A DNA stretch of 48,209 bases from an uncultured Dechloromonas sp. (GCA_937996725.1 CALKUR010000140.1:1-48209); one strand, 5' to 3'; counted from the stretch's first letter, positions 1 to 8,669 are shown. Notes: generated by a model not told the origin, from the letters alone. Made by a program: numbers and translations.

Positions 1-633
1 GGACCAGCTTTCGCCTGAGACGAGCGGCCCCTTTTGCAGATAGGGCAGGGCGGCCCAGCCTTGGATCCAACCGGCCACGTCCTGCGGGGCGGGTTCCAGA
101 AACAGCTTTTCAAGGTTCACCCCACCTTGATCGCCTGTCCGCCAATAGGGGATCAGCTTTTCGCCGGTCAGCAGGGCCTCGGCGTCGTCGAGAACCGCCT
201 GCCAATGCGCGGCGGTGTCGGGGGGCAGCGACATGCCCGTGCCCGAATGTTGGCGGGCATTGGGCAGCCATTCCTGTCTGTCGTCTGTCTCGGCCTTGAC
301 CAGCGTCCAGAACCTGCGGTTTTGTTGGATCATCTGCAAGAAATGGCCATGCGCCTTTGCCGCGTGGGCCGCGTCTGGGGTTTGGCGCAGGGTTTCCAGA
401 ACCATGGCGATCAGGTCGATCTCATCTGGCATCCGGTCCATTCCGGTCAGGAAACTGGGGGGCGGGGGGCCGTAGGCGGCCATGGCCTTGCGCGCCGCCA
501 TCACGCGGGTCAGGGGTTCGGTCGGGTCATAGGCCAGCACCATGTCGGACAGGCCCGAAAGCAGGTGGGTATAGGCCAAAAGCCAGGGCGCATCGGCGGC
601 ATCGAACCGCACCATCAACGGCGGCATCGGCAT
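1..633 (-). CDS. Unrecognised protein fragment, alphaproteobacterium-like, open at window edge
   Basis: On the minus strand a frame is open from at least 642 down to base 1 with no stop, so the gene continues outside the window. From the ATG at 627 it reads [20 protein letters not shown] and later contains [12 protein letters not shown] and [16 protein letters not shown], with a normal soluble-protein composition. Proline is mostly CCC and alanine mostly GCC, whereas the rest of the window prefers CCG and GCG; this looks like a Rhodobacterales-type gene to me, but that is an impression, not a search result. I do not recognise the family. The true N-terminus is probably missing: the frame runs straight into polA sequence at about 620-646, so the fragment is cut by a fusion point. 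The start given is only the first plausible ATG after that point. Confidence 0.55.
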   Translation of the reverse strand, partial: MPMPPLMVRFDAADAPWLLAYTHLLSGLSDMVLAYDPTEPLTRVMAARKAMAAYGPPPPSFLTGMDRMPDEIDLIAMVLETLRQTPDAAHAAKAHGHFLQMIQQNRRFWTLVKAETDDRQEWLPNARQHSGTGMSLPPDTAAHWQAVLDDAEALLTGEKLIPYWRTGDQGGVNLEKLFLEPAPQDVAGWIQGWAALPYLQKGPLVSGESWS

Positions 634-643
634 TGATACCATT

Positions 644-1000
644 ACGGGTGGCCAGGGTGCCGATGACGTCATCGGCCTCGACGCCGCTTTCCATCAAAAT
701 GGGCCAGCCGAGGGCGCGCACGACCTGGTGGATAGGCTCGATTTGGCGCGCTAGATCCTCCGGCATGGGCGGGCGGTGCGCTTTGTATTCGGCGTAGAGG
801 GTATCGCGGAAGGTCGGGCCGCTGGCGTCGAAGACGCAGACGCGGTATTCCGCCGGAATTTCGGTCGCCAGTCGGCGCAGCATGGTAATCATGCCGTACA
901 GTGCCCCTGTCGGGTCGCCGGCCTGATTACGTAGGTCGGGTAGTGCATGAAATGCACGATACAGGTAGGATGATCCGTCAACGAGCAGTAGTGTAGGCAT
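644..1000 (-). pseudogene. polA: DNA polymerase I, 5' fragment only (5'-3' exonuclease N-terminus)
   Basis: The first 119 codons match the N-terminal FEN/5'-3' exonuclease domain of DNA polymerase [18 protein letters not shown] at residues 4-20, GALYGM at 32-37, [11 protein letters not shown] at 56-66, [10 protein letters not shown] at 71-80, and the metal-binding [14 protein letters not shown] at 106-119. After Arg119 (base 644) the similarity stops and the frame runs through unrelated sequence to a stop at 527. PolA is normally about 900 residues, so nearly the whole gene is absent. It is divergent from the LOG-family gene with 34 bp between starts. Because polA is close to essential in most bacteria, an assembly or cloning chimera is more likely than a real deletion. 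Confidence 0.85.
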
Positions 1001-1034
1001 GACGACAGCAGGGGTGCGCAGCGTGGAAGAAAAT

Positions 1035-1754
1035 ATGAAAAACGGATTTCACTCCGTGGAATCAGCGGCCGATGCCGCAACGCTGACCGAGCGGGAGGCC
1101 TGGCGCCTGTTCGGGATTATGTCAGAGTTCGTCGAGGCGACGGACCGCCTGTCGGAAGTTCGTCCGGCCGTCTCGATTTTTGGCAGCGCCCGCGTTTCCC
1201 CGGAATCGCCCTATTATCAGCTGGCCGAGGCCATTGCCGCACGTTTGTCGGAGGCTGGGCTGGGCGTCATTTCGGGCGGCGGTCCCGGCGTAATGGAAGC
1301 GGCCAACAAGGGCGCTTTTGGCGGCAACGGCCCGTCCATCGGCCTGAACATCGAATTGCCGCATGAACAACATACCAACCCTTATCAGGATATTTCTCTG
1401 GGCTTCCGCCATTTCTTTGCGCGCAAGTACATGTTTGTGCGCTTTGCCGTGGCTTATGTGGTGATGCCCGGTGGTTTTGGCACGCTGGACGAGCTGATGG
1501 AAGCCTTGACCCTGATCCAGACCCGCAAAAGCCGTCAGTTCCCCGTGATTCTGGTCGGTTCGACCTTCTGGGCTGGCCTGATCGATTGGCTCAAGGCCCG
1601 TCTGGTCGAAGAAAAGATGATTAGCCCGGAAGACATGGATCTGCTGCAGGTGATCGACGATCCGGCCGAAGTGGTTGAGGCCATCTTCCGTCATTACGAG
1701 ACGCGCGGCTTTGCGCCGTTGCCCGGAGAACGCGAGCTTTTGCTGAACCTGTAA
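1035..1754 (+). CDS. LOG family protein (cytokinin riboside 5'-monophosphate phosphoribohydrolase-like)
   Basis: This is a 239-residue Rossmann-fold protein of the TIGR00730/LOG family, whose members hydrolyse nucleoside 5'-monophosphates such as AMP or cytokinin ribotides to base plus ribose 5-phosphate. The signature glycine loop [14 protein letters not shown] is at about residues 81-94 and the catalytic PGGFGTLDE at about 145-153, with the conserved ARKYMF Arg shortly before it. I chose the ATG at 1035 because GGAAGA sits 5 bases upstream; the in-frame ATG at 999 would overlap the polA start. The physiological substrate cannot be told from sequence. It is followed by a small exported protein 34 bp downstream. 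Confidence 0.88.
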   Translation: MKNGFHSVESAADAATLTEREAWRLFGIMSEFVEATDRLSEVRPAVSIFGSARVSPESPYYQLAEAIAARLSEAGLGVISGGGPGVMEAANKGAFGGNGPSIGLNIELPHEQHTNPYQDISLGFRHFFARKYMFVRFAVAYVVMPGGFGTLDELMEALTLIQTRKSRQFPVILVGSTFWAGLIDWLKARLVEEKMISPEDMDLLQVIDDPAEVVEAIFRHYETRGFAPLPGERELLLNL

Positions 1755-1788
1755 TAAAATCCGCTTATATCAAACGTCTGGATTTCGC

Positions 1789-2205
1789 ATGTCTGCCACT
1801 TATCTCCGCAATACCTTGCGCGTCGCGCATGTCGGCCTTGTGCTGACCAGCGCCTTGCTGGCGTTTGATGCAGCCGCCCAGTCGGCCGGCAAGTCGAGCG
1901 CCAAGTCGGTGCCGCAATCGACGTCGACGCTGCCGCCCCAAGTGGTGACCTACGATCCGGCGCTAAGTACTGCGCAATCGGATGCGGAAGAAGAAGGTGC
2001 CGTGACGATTACGCCGGATGATCGGGGCACCAGTATCCAACGTTATGGTTCGGGTGGCCGACCAACGCGTGAGGTGGTCGACCCGCCGCTGCTGCCGTCT
2101 TATTCCGAATCGCCACCCGCTGAGCCGCAAAGCGTCCTCCCGGATTCCGATCCGGTGCGTGGCGACATGGTGCAGCCACCGATGTGGACCCTCTGGAGCT
2201 GGTAA
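1789..2205 (+). CDS. Small exported proline-rich protein, possible divergent DUF2782
   Basis: The product is 138 residues with an N-terminal signal peptide (hydrophobic stretch at about 13-30, likely cleaved after AAA), followed by a Ser/Pro-rich linker. The C-terminal half has a spaced pattern, VTITPDDRG, RYGSGGRP, a PSY motif and a final PPMWTLWSW, that recalls DUF2782 proteins, which often lie near polA in beta- and gammaproteobacteria; the match is from memory and weak. It sits between the LOG gene and two membrane proteins, with only 3 bp to the next start. Function unknown. Confidence 0.6.
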   Translation: MSATYLRNTLRVAHVGLVLTSALLAFDAAAQSAGKSSAKSVPQSTSTLPPQVVTYDPALSTAQSDAEEEGAVTITPDDRGTSIQRYGSGGRPTREVVDPPLLPSYSESPPAEPQSVLPDSDPVRGDMVQPPMWTLWSW

Positions 2206-2208
2206 GCG

Positions 2209-3027
2209 ATGCCGCGTCATTACCGTCACGCCCCTTGGCAGGATATGCATCCGCACGATGATCTGCCGCCGATCCATCATGTTGGCGTGGGCCATGGTGT
2301 GCAGTGGATTGCCGAGGGCTGGTCGCTGTTTTTGCGCCGGCCCGGATTCTGGTTGCTGGTCGCACTGTTGCAGACGCTGCTGGTGATGCTGGTGCTGCTT
2401 GTGCCCTTGCTCGGTCAGGTCGGTGCCCATCTACTGATGCCGATTCTGTCGGCGGGTCTGATGGTCGTTGCCCAACGTATTTATTACGATGAACCCGTGA
2501 CCGTGCCGGAGGCATTTACCGGGTTCAAAGAACATGCGCCGGCCGTGGTGAATGTCGGCGTCTGGTACATGCTCGGCTGGATGCTGATCGTTGCGCTCGG
2601 CTTGCTGCTGGGCGGTGGCGCTGCGCTGTCGGGCATGGCCGTGGGTCTGGAAACGCATTACGAATGGTTGGGCACGGTCATTAGCGTATTCGGCATTCTG
2701 CTGGCCATTGTCATCAGCCTGCTGCTGGTATTGCCGCTGGTGATGTCGGTTTGGTTGGCGCCACCGCTGGCCGTGTTTCACGATATTCCCGCGATGCAGG
2801 CTATGAAGCATTCCTTCGTGGCGAGCTGGCGGAGTTTGCCAGCCTTTGTGGTGGCTTTCTTCCTCGTGGCGTTGATGCTATTCCTGACCAGCCTAACGCT
2901 GGGCCTGGGTCTGCTGGTGGTGATTCCGATCATGGCGGGCGCCACCTATGCGGCGTACCGTGATTTGTTCGAGTTAGCGGCCCATGCGACTCCGGTCGCA
3001 GACGCCACCGGATCTGTGGATGCCTGA
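2209..3027 (+). CDS. BPSS1780-type integral membrane protein, first copy
   Basis: This 272-residue polytopic membrane protein starts with a short His-rich cytoplasmic segment, then GVQWIAEGWSLFLRRPGFW at about 32-50, and has five to six hydrophobic segments (about 45-66, 70-88, 113-141, 152-182, 208-245). The amphipathic GW-LF-P-FW entry followed by paired helices is typical of the family annotated in Burkholderia relatives as BPSS1780; no biochemical function is known to me. A GGAG lies 9-12 bases before the ATG. The next gene is a paralogue whose start overlaps this stop by 8 bp, so the two are probably co-translated and may form a hetero-oligomer (inference). Confidence 0.75.
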   Translation: MPRHYRHAPWQDMHPHDDLPPIHHVGVGHGVQWIAEGWSLFLRRPGFWLLVALLQTLLVMLVLLVPLLGQVGAHLLMPILSAGLMVVAQRIYYDEPVTVPEAFTGFKEHAPAVVNVGVWYMLGWMLIVALGLLLGGGAALSGMAVGLETHYEWLGTVISVFGILLAIVISLLLVLPLVMSVWLAPPLAVFHDIPAMQAMKHSFVASWRSLPAFVVAFFLVALMLFLTSLTLGLGLLVVIPIMAGATYAAYRDLFELAAHATPVADATGSVDA

Positions 3028-3847
3028 AGCCATGAATGCGGGCGGGCAGCCGCCGGGCACACAAGCGATTAGGTTGCAGGACGGCTGGCGCTGGTTTCAC
3101 TCGGGCTTTGCGCGTTATCGTCGCAACCCGGTCTTGATGATGTTCTGGGTGATGACCTATTGGACCCTGCTGGGTCTGTTAGGCTTGGTGCCTGTGCTGG
3201 GCGATATGCTGGTGGCCGCACTGGCACCGGTGCTGCTGATCGGGGTGCTGTCGGGTTGTCGTGCGTTAGATCAGGAAACGCCGCCGTCATTTACCGTCAT
3301 TTTTTCCGGCTTCGGGGCGCGTCTGCAACCGCTGATGGGGCTGGGCGTGCTGCATTTTCTTCTGACGCTGGGCGCGCTCGCGCTCACGGCAGTTGCCGAT
3401 GGCGGCGTGCTGTTGCAATACATGGTACGTGGGATGTTGGGGATGCCGGATCTGCCGATGCCGAACCCGGAGCAACTCTCGCTCACAGGATTGGTTCTGG
3501 CATTGTTCGCCTACGTGCCGATCATGTTGGCTTTTGCGTACGCTCCGCTTCTCGTGGCATGGCGGGGCTTCGGTCTGAGTAAAGCGCTCTTTTTCAGCCT
3601 CATCGCTTCGTGGCGTGCTGGTCTGGGATTGCTGGGTTTTCTGACGGCCATTCTGATGTACGGGGTGTTGTTGCCGTCGGTCGTGATGATGCTGCTCTCT
3701 GCGCTGGGCGTGGACGCAGCCCTCGTGACGTCATTGATTGTGGTGCCGGTGATCGTGGTCGTAGCACCGACCGTCGTCTCCGGTTTTTACACGAGCTATA
3801 CGCAGGTGTTAGCCGGGCCTTCAAGTGAGACGCGCTTCCCGCAATGA
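3020..3847 (+). CDS. BPSS1780-type integral membrane protein, second tandem copy
   Basis: This 275-residue membrane protein repeats the layout of its upstream neighbour: DGWRWFHSGFARYRRNPVLM near the N-terminus, then about six hydrophobic segments, including the loop PVLGDMLVAALAPVLLIGVL that mirrors PLLGQVGAHLLMPILSAGL in the first copy. The two are clear tandem paralogues, though diverged. I start it at the ATG at 3020, which overlaps the upstream TGA, rather than at 2984 deep inside the previous gene. Its own stop overlaps the nadD start as ATGA. Function unknown. Confidence 0.72.
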   Translation: MPEAMNAGGQPPGTQAIRLQDGWRWFHSGFARYRRNPVLMMFWVMTYWTLLGLLGLVPVLGDMLVAALAPVLLIGVLSGCRALDQETPPSFTVIFSGFGARLQPLMGLGVLHFLLTLGALALTAVADGGVLLQYMVRGMLGMPDLPMPNPEQLSLTGLVLALFAYVPIMLAFAYAPLLVAWRGFGLSKALFFSLIASWRAGLGLLGFLTAILMYGVLLPSVVMMLLSALGVDAALVTSLIVVPVIVVVAPTVVSGFYTSYTQVLAGPSSETRFPQ

Positions 3848-4491
3848 CTCGTCGATTGATCGGCGTATTGGGCGGCACCTTTGATCCGATCCATCGGGGA
3901 CATGCGCAGCTAGCCCGCGATGCCGTCAGCGCACTCGCGCTGGACGAAGTGCGTTGCGTGCCGGCGGGCAATCCCCCGCATCGGTCTGCGCCGATTGCAG
4001 GTGCAGCCGATCGTTTAGCGATGGCGCAGCTGGCGTTTGCCGATCAGCCAGGTGTGGTCATTGATGACGCCGAGATCCGTCAACCCGGGCCATCTTGGAC
4101 CATCCTGACGCTAGAACGTTTGCGCACGGCGCTGCCGGATGCTGCACTGGTACTCATCGTCGGTGCCGATGCGTTCCTCGGTTTGCCAACCTGGCACCGT
4201 TGGCAAGATCTGATTGCGTGTGCGCATTTGGCGGTGTCGAATCGCCCGGGGTCGAATCTGGACGTTGCCGTCATGCCGCAGCCATTACGAAATCTGTTTG
4301 AGGCGCATCGCACCACAGACATCACGGAATTGCATCGTAGCGCCGCGGGGTGCATCGTTTCGTTTACCATGACGCCGTGTGCGGTGTCGGCCACGCAAAT
4401 CCGTTCGGCCGTGCGCCAGGGGCAGCCGATTGCCGACCTCGTCGCTACGCCGGTTGAAAATTACATCCGTCATCACCATCTCTACATTTAA
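3844..4491 (+). CDS. nadD: Nicotinate-nucleotide adenylyltransferase
   Basis: NadD joins nicotinate mononucleotide and ATP to make deamido-NAD+, the shared late step of NAD synthesis in the cytoplasm. At 215 residues it has the usual length. The nucleotidyltransferase signature GGTFDPIHRGH is at residues 10-20 (the T/HxGH loop binds ATP) and the SATQIR motif is at about 182-187. The start overlaps the preceding stop as ATGA. With rsfS, rlmH and maf downstream it forms the conserved nadD-rsfS-rlmH-maf cluster. Confidence 0.96.
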   Translation: MTRRLIGVLGGTFDPIHRGHAQLARDAVSALALDEVRCVPAGNPPHRSAPIAGAADRLAMAQLAFADQPGVVIDDAEIRQPGPSWTILTLERLRTALPDAALVLIVGADAFLGLPTWHRWQDLIACAHLAVSNRPGSNLDVAVMPQPLRNLFEAHRTTDITELHRSAAGCIVSFTMTPCAVSATQIRSAVRQGQPIADLVATPVENYIRHHHLYI

Positions 4492-4526
4492 CCCGTTGTT
4501 GTTTCTGCCTTCATAGAGGAACCCGC

Positions 4527-5090
4527 ATGTCCAAAGAACTGTCGATTAAAAAACTGGAAACCCTCGCCGTCGATGCGCTGGAAGACATCAAAGGGCGTGA
4601 CATCATCATCGTGAATACGACGAAGGTGTCGCAGATGTTTGAACGGATCGTATTGGCCAGCGGCGACTCGAACCGCCAGGTGCGCTCATTGGCGCGCAGC
4701 GTCGCCGATAAGGTGCGTGAGGCAGGTGGCGAGGTCTTGTCCGTCGAAGGCGAAGAGATGGGCGAATGGGTCCTGGTTGATCTCGGCCCGGTCGTCGTGC
4801 ACATCATGCAGCCAGCTGTGTGCATGCATTTTGATCTGGAAGGCCTGTGGGGTCAGGGTAAGCCGGCCGGCGTTGTTGCCGAGAAAGCCGCAAAGAAGGC
4901 GGCACATCAGGCGGCTGAAAAAGCTTTAGAGAAAGCGTCAGGTGACAAGAAGGCCGTTGCCAAAAAACCTGCGGCGAGAAAGCCCGCGGCTAAAAAGGCC
5001 ATAGCCAAAGAGCCTACGGCGAAGAAACCCGCCGCAAAGAAGCCAGCCGCTAAAAAACCAGCGGCCAAGAAAGCTGCCGCGCGCAAGTAA
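4527..5090 (+). CDS. rsfS: Ribosome silencing factor with long Lys/Ala/Pro-rich tail
   Basis: RsfS (DUF143/Iojap) binds ribosomal protein uL14 and blocks joining of the 30S and 50S subunits when cells starve. Residues 1-110 are the complete domain, with [17 protein letters not shown], the [15 protein letters not shown] segment and [20 protein letters not shown]. The family is usually 105-130 residues; this one is 187 because of a tail from about 112 built of KKPAA/KKAA units, strongly basic and disordered, like histone H1-type bacterial tails. The tail could hold the protein on rRNA (inference). The Shine-Dalgarno AGAGGAA lies about 7 bases upstream. The rlmH start follows after 8 bp. Confidence 0.94.
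   Translation: MSKELSIKKLETLAVDALEDIKGRDIIIVNTTKVSQMFERIVLASGDSNRQVRSLARSVADKVREAGGEVLSVEGEEMGEWVLVDLGPVVVHIMQPAVCMHFDLEGLWGQGKPAGVVAEKAAKKAAHQAAEKALEKASGDKKAVAKKPAARKPAAKKAIAKEPTAKKPAAKKPAAKKPAAKKAAARK
4961..5087 (+). repeat. Short imperfect tandem repeats encoding KKPAA units
   Basis: The 3' end of rsfS is made of near-repeats of about 15 bases (variants of AAGAAACCCGCCGCA) that encode [25 protein letters not shown] and KKPAA. Codons vary between units, so the protein repeat seems to be kept by selection on composition and not only by recent DNA slippage. Confidence 0.8.
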
Positions 5091-5098
5091 GCTGCTGC

Positions 5099-5569
5099 AT
5101 GAAGTTGCATCTGATCAGCGTTGGTCAACGCTTGCCGGATTGGGCCGAGACCGCCTGCGCAGATTATCTGAAACGATTCCCGCGGTCACAGCCGATCGTG
5201 CTGCATGAGATCAAGGCGGAGCCGCGCACCGGCAATCGCACGGCCCAGCAGATCATGGATGCCGAGGCGCAGCGTATCGAAGCCGCCATCCCGAGCGGCG
5301 CGCGCCGGGTAATGCTGGATGAACGGGGTGCGGATTTGACGACCATGGCGCTGGCCAAAAGGCTGGAAAGCTGGCAGTTAGAGGCGCAGGATGTGGCATT
5401 GATCATCGGTGGCGCTGACGGTATTGCACCCGCGTTGAAAGCGACAGCGCACGAGATGATCCGCTTGTCCTCCATGACGCTGCCGCATGCGCTGGCGCGC
5501 GTGCTGTTGGCCGAACAGCTTTATCGGGCGATCACAGTGTTGTCCGGCCACCCGTATCATCGGGAATAG
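5099..5569 (+). CDS. rlmH: 23S rRNA pseudouridine1915 N3-methyltransferase
   Basis: RlmH is a SPOUT (knotted) methyltransferase that uses SAM to methylate pseudouridine 1915 in helix 69 of 23S rRNA on assembled 70S ribosomes. The 156-residue length is canonical. The SAM-binding knot is visible as ALIIGGADG at about 99-107 and [21 protein letters not shown] near the end, and the terminus SGHPYHRE is the conserved substrate-contacting tail. It lies 8 bp after rsfS and 8 bp before maf, within one operon. Confidence 0.97.
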   Translation: MKLHLISVGQRLPDWAETACADYLKRFPRSQPIVLHEIKAEPRTGNRTAQQIMDAEAQRIEAAIPSGARRVMLDERGADLTTMALAKRLESWQLEAQDVALIIGGADGIAPALKATAHEMIRLSSMTLPHALARVLLAEQLYRAITVLSGHPYHRE

Positions 5570-5577
5570 CGCGCATT

Positions 5578-6183
5578 ATGCAGACCATTTGGTTGGCCTC
5601 GAAAAGTCCGCGTCGCGCCGAGTTGTTGCGCGACATGGGTGTGCCGTTTGAGGTGTTGCAGTTCACCGATATGGATGGTGCGGCCTACGAGGTTGATGAG
5701 TCCGTATTCCCCGGCGAACCGCCGCGGGACTATGTGCGACGTGTGGCCTTTGATAAGGCGTTGCACGCAGTGTCGTATCTCAAGGATCGTGGGTTACCGT
5801 TACGCCCTTTGCTTTCTGCCGATACCACGGTGGCGATGGGTGATCGGATTCTAGGCAAGCCGGTAGATGCGGCAGAGGCTCGCGAGATGCTGTCGACGCT
5901 TTCGGGCCAGACGCATGAGGTGCTGACCGCTGTGGTGGTGGTTGAGGGCGATCAGATCCGCCAGGCGCTGTCCGCAAGTCGCGTGCAGTTTATGCCATTG
6001 TCTGATGCGGTGATTGAGCGTTATATCGCGAGCGGCCAGCCCTTCGATAAGGCGGGTGCTTATGGCATCCAGGGCCATGCCGGTATTTTTGTGGCCGAAA
6101 TGCAAGGCAGCTTTACCGGCATCATGGGTCTGCCGATCCACGAAACGGCGCAGCTCCTCGAACCGCTCGGCTTCCAGATCTAG
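5578..6183 (+). CDS. maf: Maf-family nucleoside triphosphate pyrophosphatase
   Basis: Maf proteins hydrolyse dTTP, UTP or modified nucleotides to monophosphates and act in housecleaning and division control. The 201-residue product begins IWLASKSPRRAELLRDMG (phosphate-binding S-R-R loop), has a catalytic-region DTTVAMGDRILGKP near 83-96, and near the C-terminus GAYGIQGHAGIF. I cannot decide between the dTTP/UTP and m7GTP subgroups with certainty. The stop overlaps the convergent glycosyltransferase gene by 4 bp. Confidence 0.93.
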   Translation: MQTIWLASKSPRRAELLRDMGVPFEVLQFTDMDGAAYEVDESVFPGEPPRDYVRRVAFDKALHAVSYLKDRGLPLRPLLSADTTVAMGDRILGKPVDAAEAREMLSTLSGQTHEVLTAVVVVEGDQIRQALSASRVQFMPLSDAVIERYIASGQPFDKAGAYGIQGHAGIFVAEMQGSFTGIMGLPIHETAQLLEPLGFQI

Positions 6184-7286
6184 GGCAATAACGACAAGAT
6201 TGCTTGGGCAGCAATCGTTGCACCGTCACGCGGCAACGGCGGCCGAGGCGGTTGGGCCATGACCTGAGCGATAGCCTTGGCAAAGTTGCCGTGGTGTAAG
6301 TCGCTTAAGGCAAGCTCGGCACAACGGGCGTGGGCCTGCAGCCAGTTGACCAGTACCGGCTGTTCGGGCCAATCAGGTCGTTTGACGTATAACGCCGGAA
6401 TGCCGATGAGTGCCGCCTCGACAAAGGTTCCATAGCCCGGTTTACAGATCGCCACATCGCAAGCGGCCAACAGATCGCAGAAATTCCAGCCATACCGTGC
6501 GCGCAGGGTGTCGGCGTTGACAATGCCGCGAAGTGCATCGCTCTCTTCGGGAAGTGCGTTCTGATTCACGACCAGCAGATTGAGTGCCTGCTGTTTGGGC
6601 CAATCGCACAGCGGTAGGGCTGTTTCAATGCCGCCCAACCCAATCAGTACCCGGGGTTGATCGGGGTAAGGCAATGTCGTGTGTAGGGCTTGATCGAATG
6701 CCTGACGTGTCAGATGGCTGACGGCACCCACCGGCGGCAGGATCTGTTCTGCTCGGCCGCGCATGGGCATGCCCGGCGATAGGCGTAATGCGAGCGTGCT
6801 GTTGTCGTAAATGTCGCTCAAGCGGTTTAATACGTCGGTGCTGCCTGGCATGTCAGCAAAGTAGGTGCGCGCCATATCGGCCCAGTTGAGCGAGCTCATG
6901 GCGATGGTCGGGATGCCCAGTGATTGACCGGCCGCCAGCGGCATTTCGCCGACATCGCTGATGATCAAATCGGGATGCGCTGCTCGAACCACGGCGCAGG
7001 CGTTCTCCAGATGAGCCGCCCAATCGTTTTCGCGTTGCCGGTAATGTCGCCAGCTGGCCGCAACGTCCACATGCAGTGCATCGTGCATCGTGAACCCGAT
7101 GTCACAAGACTGGTCGACATGCATGAATGGGTGATGGATCCGATGACGTAGCGCGCCCACCGGAAGCGCGCTCCAGACCGTTAACTTAAGATCAGGCCGC
7201 AGCGCGAGCAACGCATTGCAAACGGGTGCGGCTTGACCCAGGTGGCCGAGGCCGTGCGCACTGATGGCGAACAACAGCCGCGGCAT
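6180..7286 (-). CDS. MurG-like GT-B glycosyltransferase
   Basis: The 368-residue product has the two-domain GT-B plan. The N-terminus reads LLFAISAHGLGHLGQAAPV, the acceptor-side glycine/histidine loop seen in MurG and UGT-like enzymes, and the C-terminal donor-binding region has CKPGYGTFVEAALIGIPALY at about 282-301 followed by the acidic YVKRPDWPEQ. There is no signal peptide. The substrate is unknown; neither a peptidoglycan nor a macrolide role can be claimed, and the true murG would normally sit in the dcw cluster. It is convergent with maf and lies 11 bp downstream of trhP, so it is probably cotranscribed with that gene. Confidence 0.75.
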   Translation of the reverse strand: MPRLLFAISAHGLGHLGQAAPVCNALLALRPDLKLTVWSALPVGALRHRIHHPFMHVDQSCDIGFTMHDALHVDVAASWRHYRQRENDWAAHLENACAVVRAAHPDLIISDVGEMPLAAGQSLGIPTIAMSSLNWADMARTYFADMPGSTDVLNRLSDIYDNSTLALRLSPGMPMRGRAEQILPPVGAVSHLTRQAFDQALHTTLPYPDQPRVLIGLGGIETALPLCDWPKQQALNLLVVNQNALPEESDALRGIVNADTLRARYGWNFCDLLAACDVAICKPGYGTFVEAALIGIPALYVKRPDWPEQPVLVNWLQAHARCAELALSDLHHGNFAKAIAQVMAQPPRPPLPRDGATIAAQAILSLLP

Positions 7287-7297
7287 GGTTACGGGGT

Positions 7298-8635
7298 TTA
7301 GCGCGCTGCCGTTGGCGGCGTGGCAGCGATTAGTTCGTCTGAGGGGGTCTCGATCAGTCGAGCCAAGTAGGCGCCATCGTCGTTCGCTGACCAGCTGTCG
7401 CCGTGCACCCAGACCGCATGGCCGACGCCACGACCCACGTCGACGGGTTCGCCTTCGCGACCCTCAAGTGCGGTGATCTGAACAATGCGGTTGCCCGAGG
7501 GGTGAATGACCTCGACCCAGTCACCGACGTGAAATTTATTGCGGACATCGATACGTACGGCATTACGTTCGCTATCCCAGACCACATCACCGGCGTATTG
7601 GCTGCGCCCGGATTCCGAATACCCGCGCAGATAGTTCTGCGTATCAGAATCGTGATGGCGCTGGTAGAAGCCATCGGTATAGCCGCGATTCGCCAAGCCT
7701 TCCAGCTCGCCGAGTAGGCTGGGGTTGAAAGGGCGGCCAGCTTTGGCATCGTCGATCGCGCGGCGGTACGACTGACAGGTGCGGGCGACGTAGTACGGCG
7801 ACTTGGTGCGGCCTTCGATCTTGAGGGAGTCGACACCGATCTCGATGAGGCGCTCAACGTGTTCGATCGCGCGCAGATCGCGCGAGTTGAGGATGTAGGT
7901 GCCGTGTTCGTCTTCTTCGATGGGCATCTGTTCGCCAACGCGGGTAGATTCTTCAATCACCATGGGCGGCATGGCATTGCCCGTCAGACCCGGCGTGGCT
8001 TCGGCCTCGGCATCCGGCTTGAGCTTGTAATCCCAACGGCAGGAGTTGGTGCAGGTGCCTTGGTTCGGGTCGCGGTGATTGAAATAACCTGAGAGCAGGC
8101 AGCGGCCCGAGTAAGCGATACACAACGCGCCGTGGACGAAGACCTCGAGCTCCATGTCCGGGCAGCGCTGACGGATTTCAGCCACTTCGTCGAGCGACAG
8201 TTCGCGCGACAGAATGACTCTGCTGATGCCCATCTTGCCCCAGAAGCGGACCGTGGCCCAGTTCACCGTGTTCGCTTGTACCGAGAGATGCACCGGCATT
8301 TCGGGAAAGCGCTCGCGCACCATATCGATGAGGCCCGGGTCGGCCATGATCAGGGCGTCTGGTTTGAGGGCAACCACCGGTGCCATGTCATCCAGGTAGG
8401 TTTTGAGCTTGGCGTTATGGGGCGAGATATTGCTGACCACGTAAAACTGTTTCTGGCGGGCGCGGGCTTCGTCGATGCCCTCCTGAAGGGCGTCCAGGGT
8501 GCTGAATTCGTTATTGCGTACGCGCAGACTGTAGCGCGGCTGACCGGCATAGACGGCATCGGCGCCAAAGGCGAAGGCCGTGCGCATCATAGTGAGCGAG
8601 CCGGCGGGGGCGAGGAGTTCGGTATGTTTGGTCAT
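7298..8635 (-). CDS. trhP: U32-family tRNA hydroxylation protein TrhP (YegQ)
   Basis: In Escherichia coli YegQ/TrhP works in prephenate-dependent formation of 5-hydroxyuridine at tRNA position 34. The 445-residue product starts MTKHTELLAPAGSL, the hallmark U32 N-terminus, and has the four conserved cysteines C172, C179, C195 and C199 in LCIAYSGRCLLSGYF and NQGTCTNSCRWDY, likely metal or Fe-S ligands. A C-terminal beta-barrel follows (about 360-445). An upstream in-frame extension to 8788 only runs antisense to the RNase G gene, so I start at 8635. It is divergent from rng with 34 bp between the starts. Confidence 0.92.
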   Translation of the reverse strand: MTKHTELLAPAGSLTMMRTAFAFGADAVYAGQPRYSLRVRNNEFSTLDALQEGIDEARARQKQFYVVSNISPHNAKLKTYLDDMAPVVALKPDALIMADPGLIDMVRERFPEMPVHLSVQANTVNWATVRFWGKMGISRVILSRELSLDEVAEIRQRCPDMELEVFVHGALCIAYSGRCLLSGYFNHRDPNQGTCTNSCRWDYKLKPDAEAEATPGLTGNAMPPMVIEESTRVGEQMPIEEDEHGTYILNSRDLRAIEHVERLIEIGVDSLKIEGRTKSPYYVARTCQSYRRAIDDAKAGRPFNPSLLGELEGLANRGYTDGFYQRHHDSDTQNYLRGYSESGRSQYAGDVVWDSERNAVRIDVRNKFHVGDWVEVIHPSGNRIVQITALEGREGEPVDVGRGVGHAVWVHGDSWSANDDGAYLARLIETPSDELIAATPPTAAR

Positions 8636-8669
8636 AGTAGAATGGCGTGAATTAGCGCGTATTCTACCT

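Noticed and set aside
34..636. 200-residue open frame on the + strand at the left edge
   Set aside because: It is antisense to the minus-strand foreign frame, has an unnatural His/Gln/Arg-rich composition and no family features. The minus frame is the better coding choice.
527..643. Continuation of the polA frame beyond Arg119
   Set aside because: The residues after 119 have no PolA similarity and simply read the fused sequence in the wrong frame until a stop.
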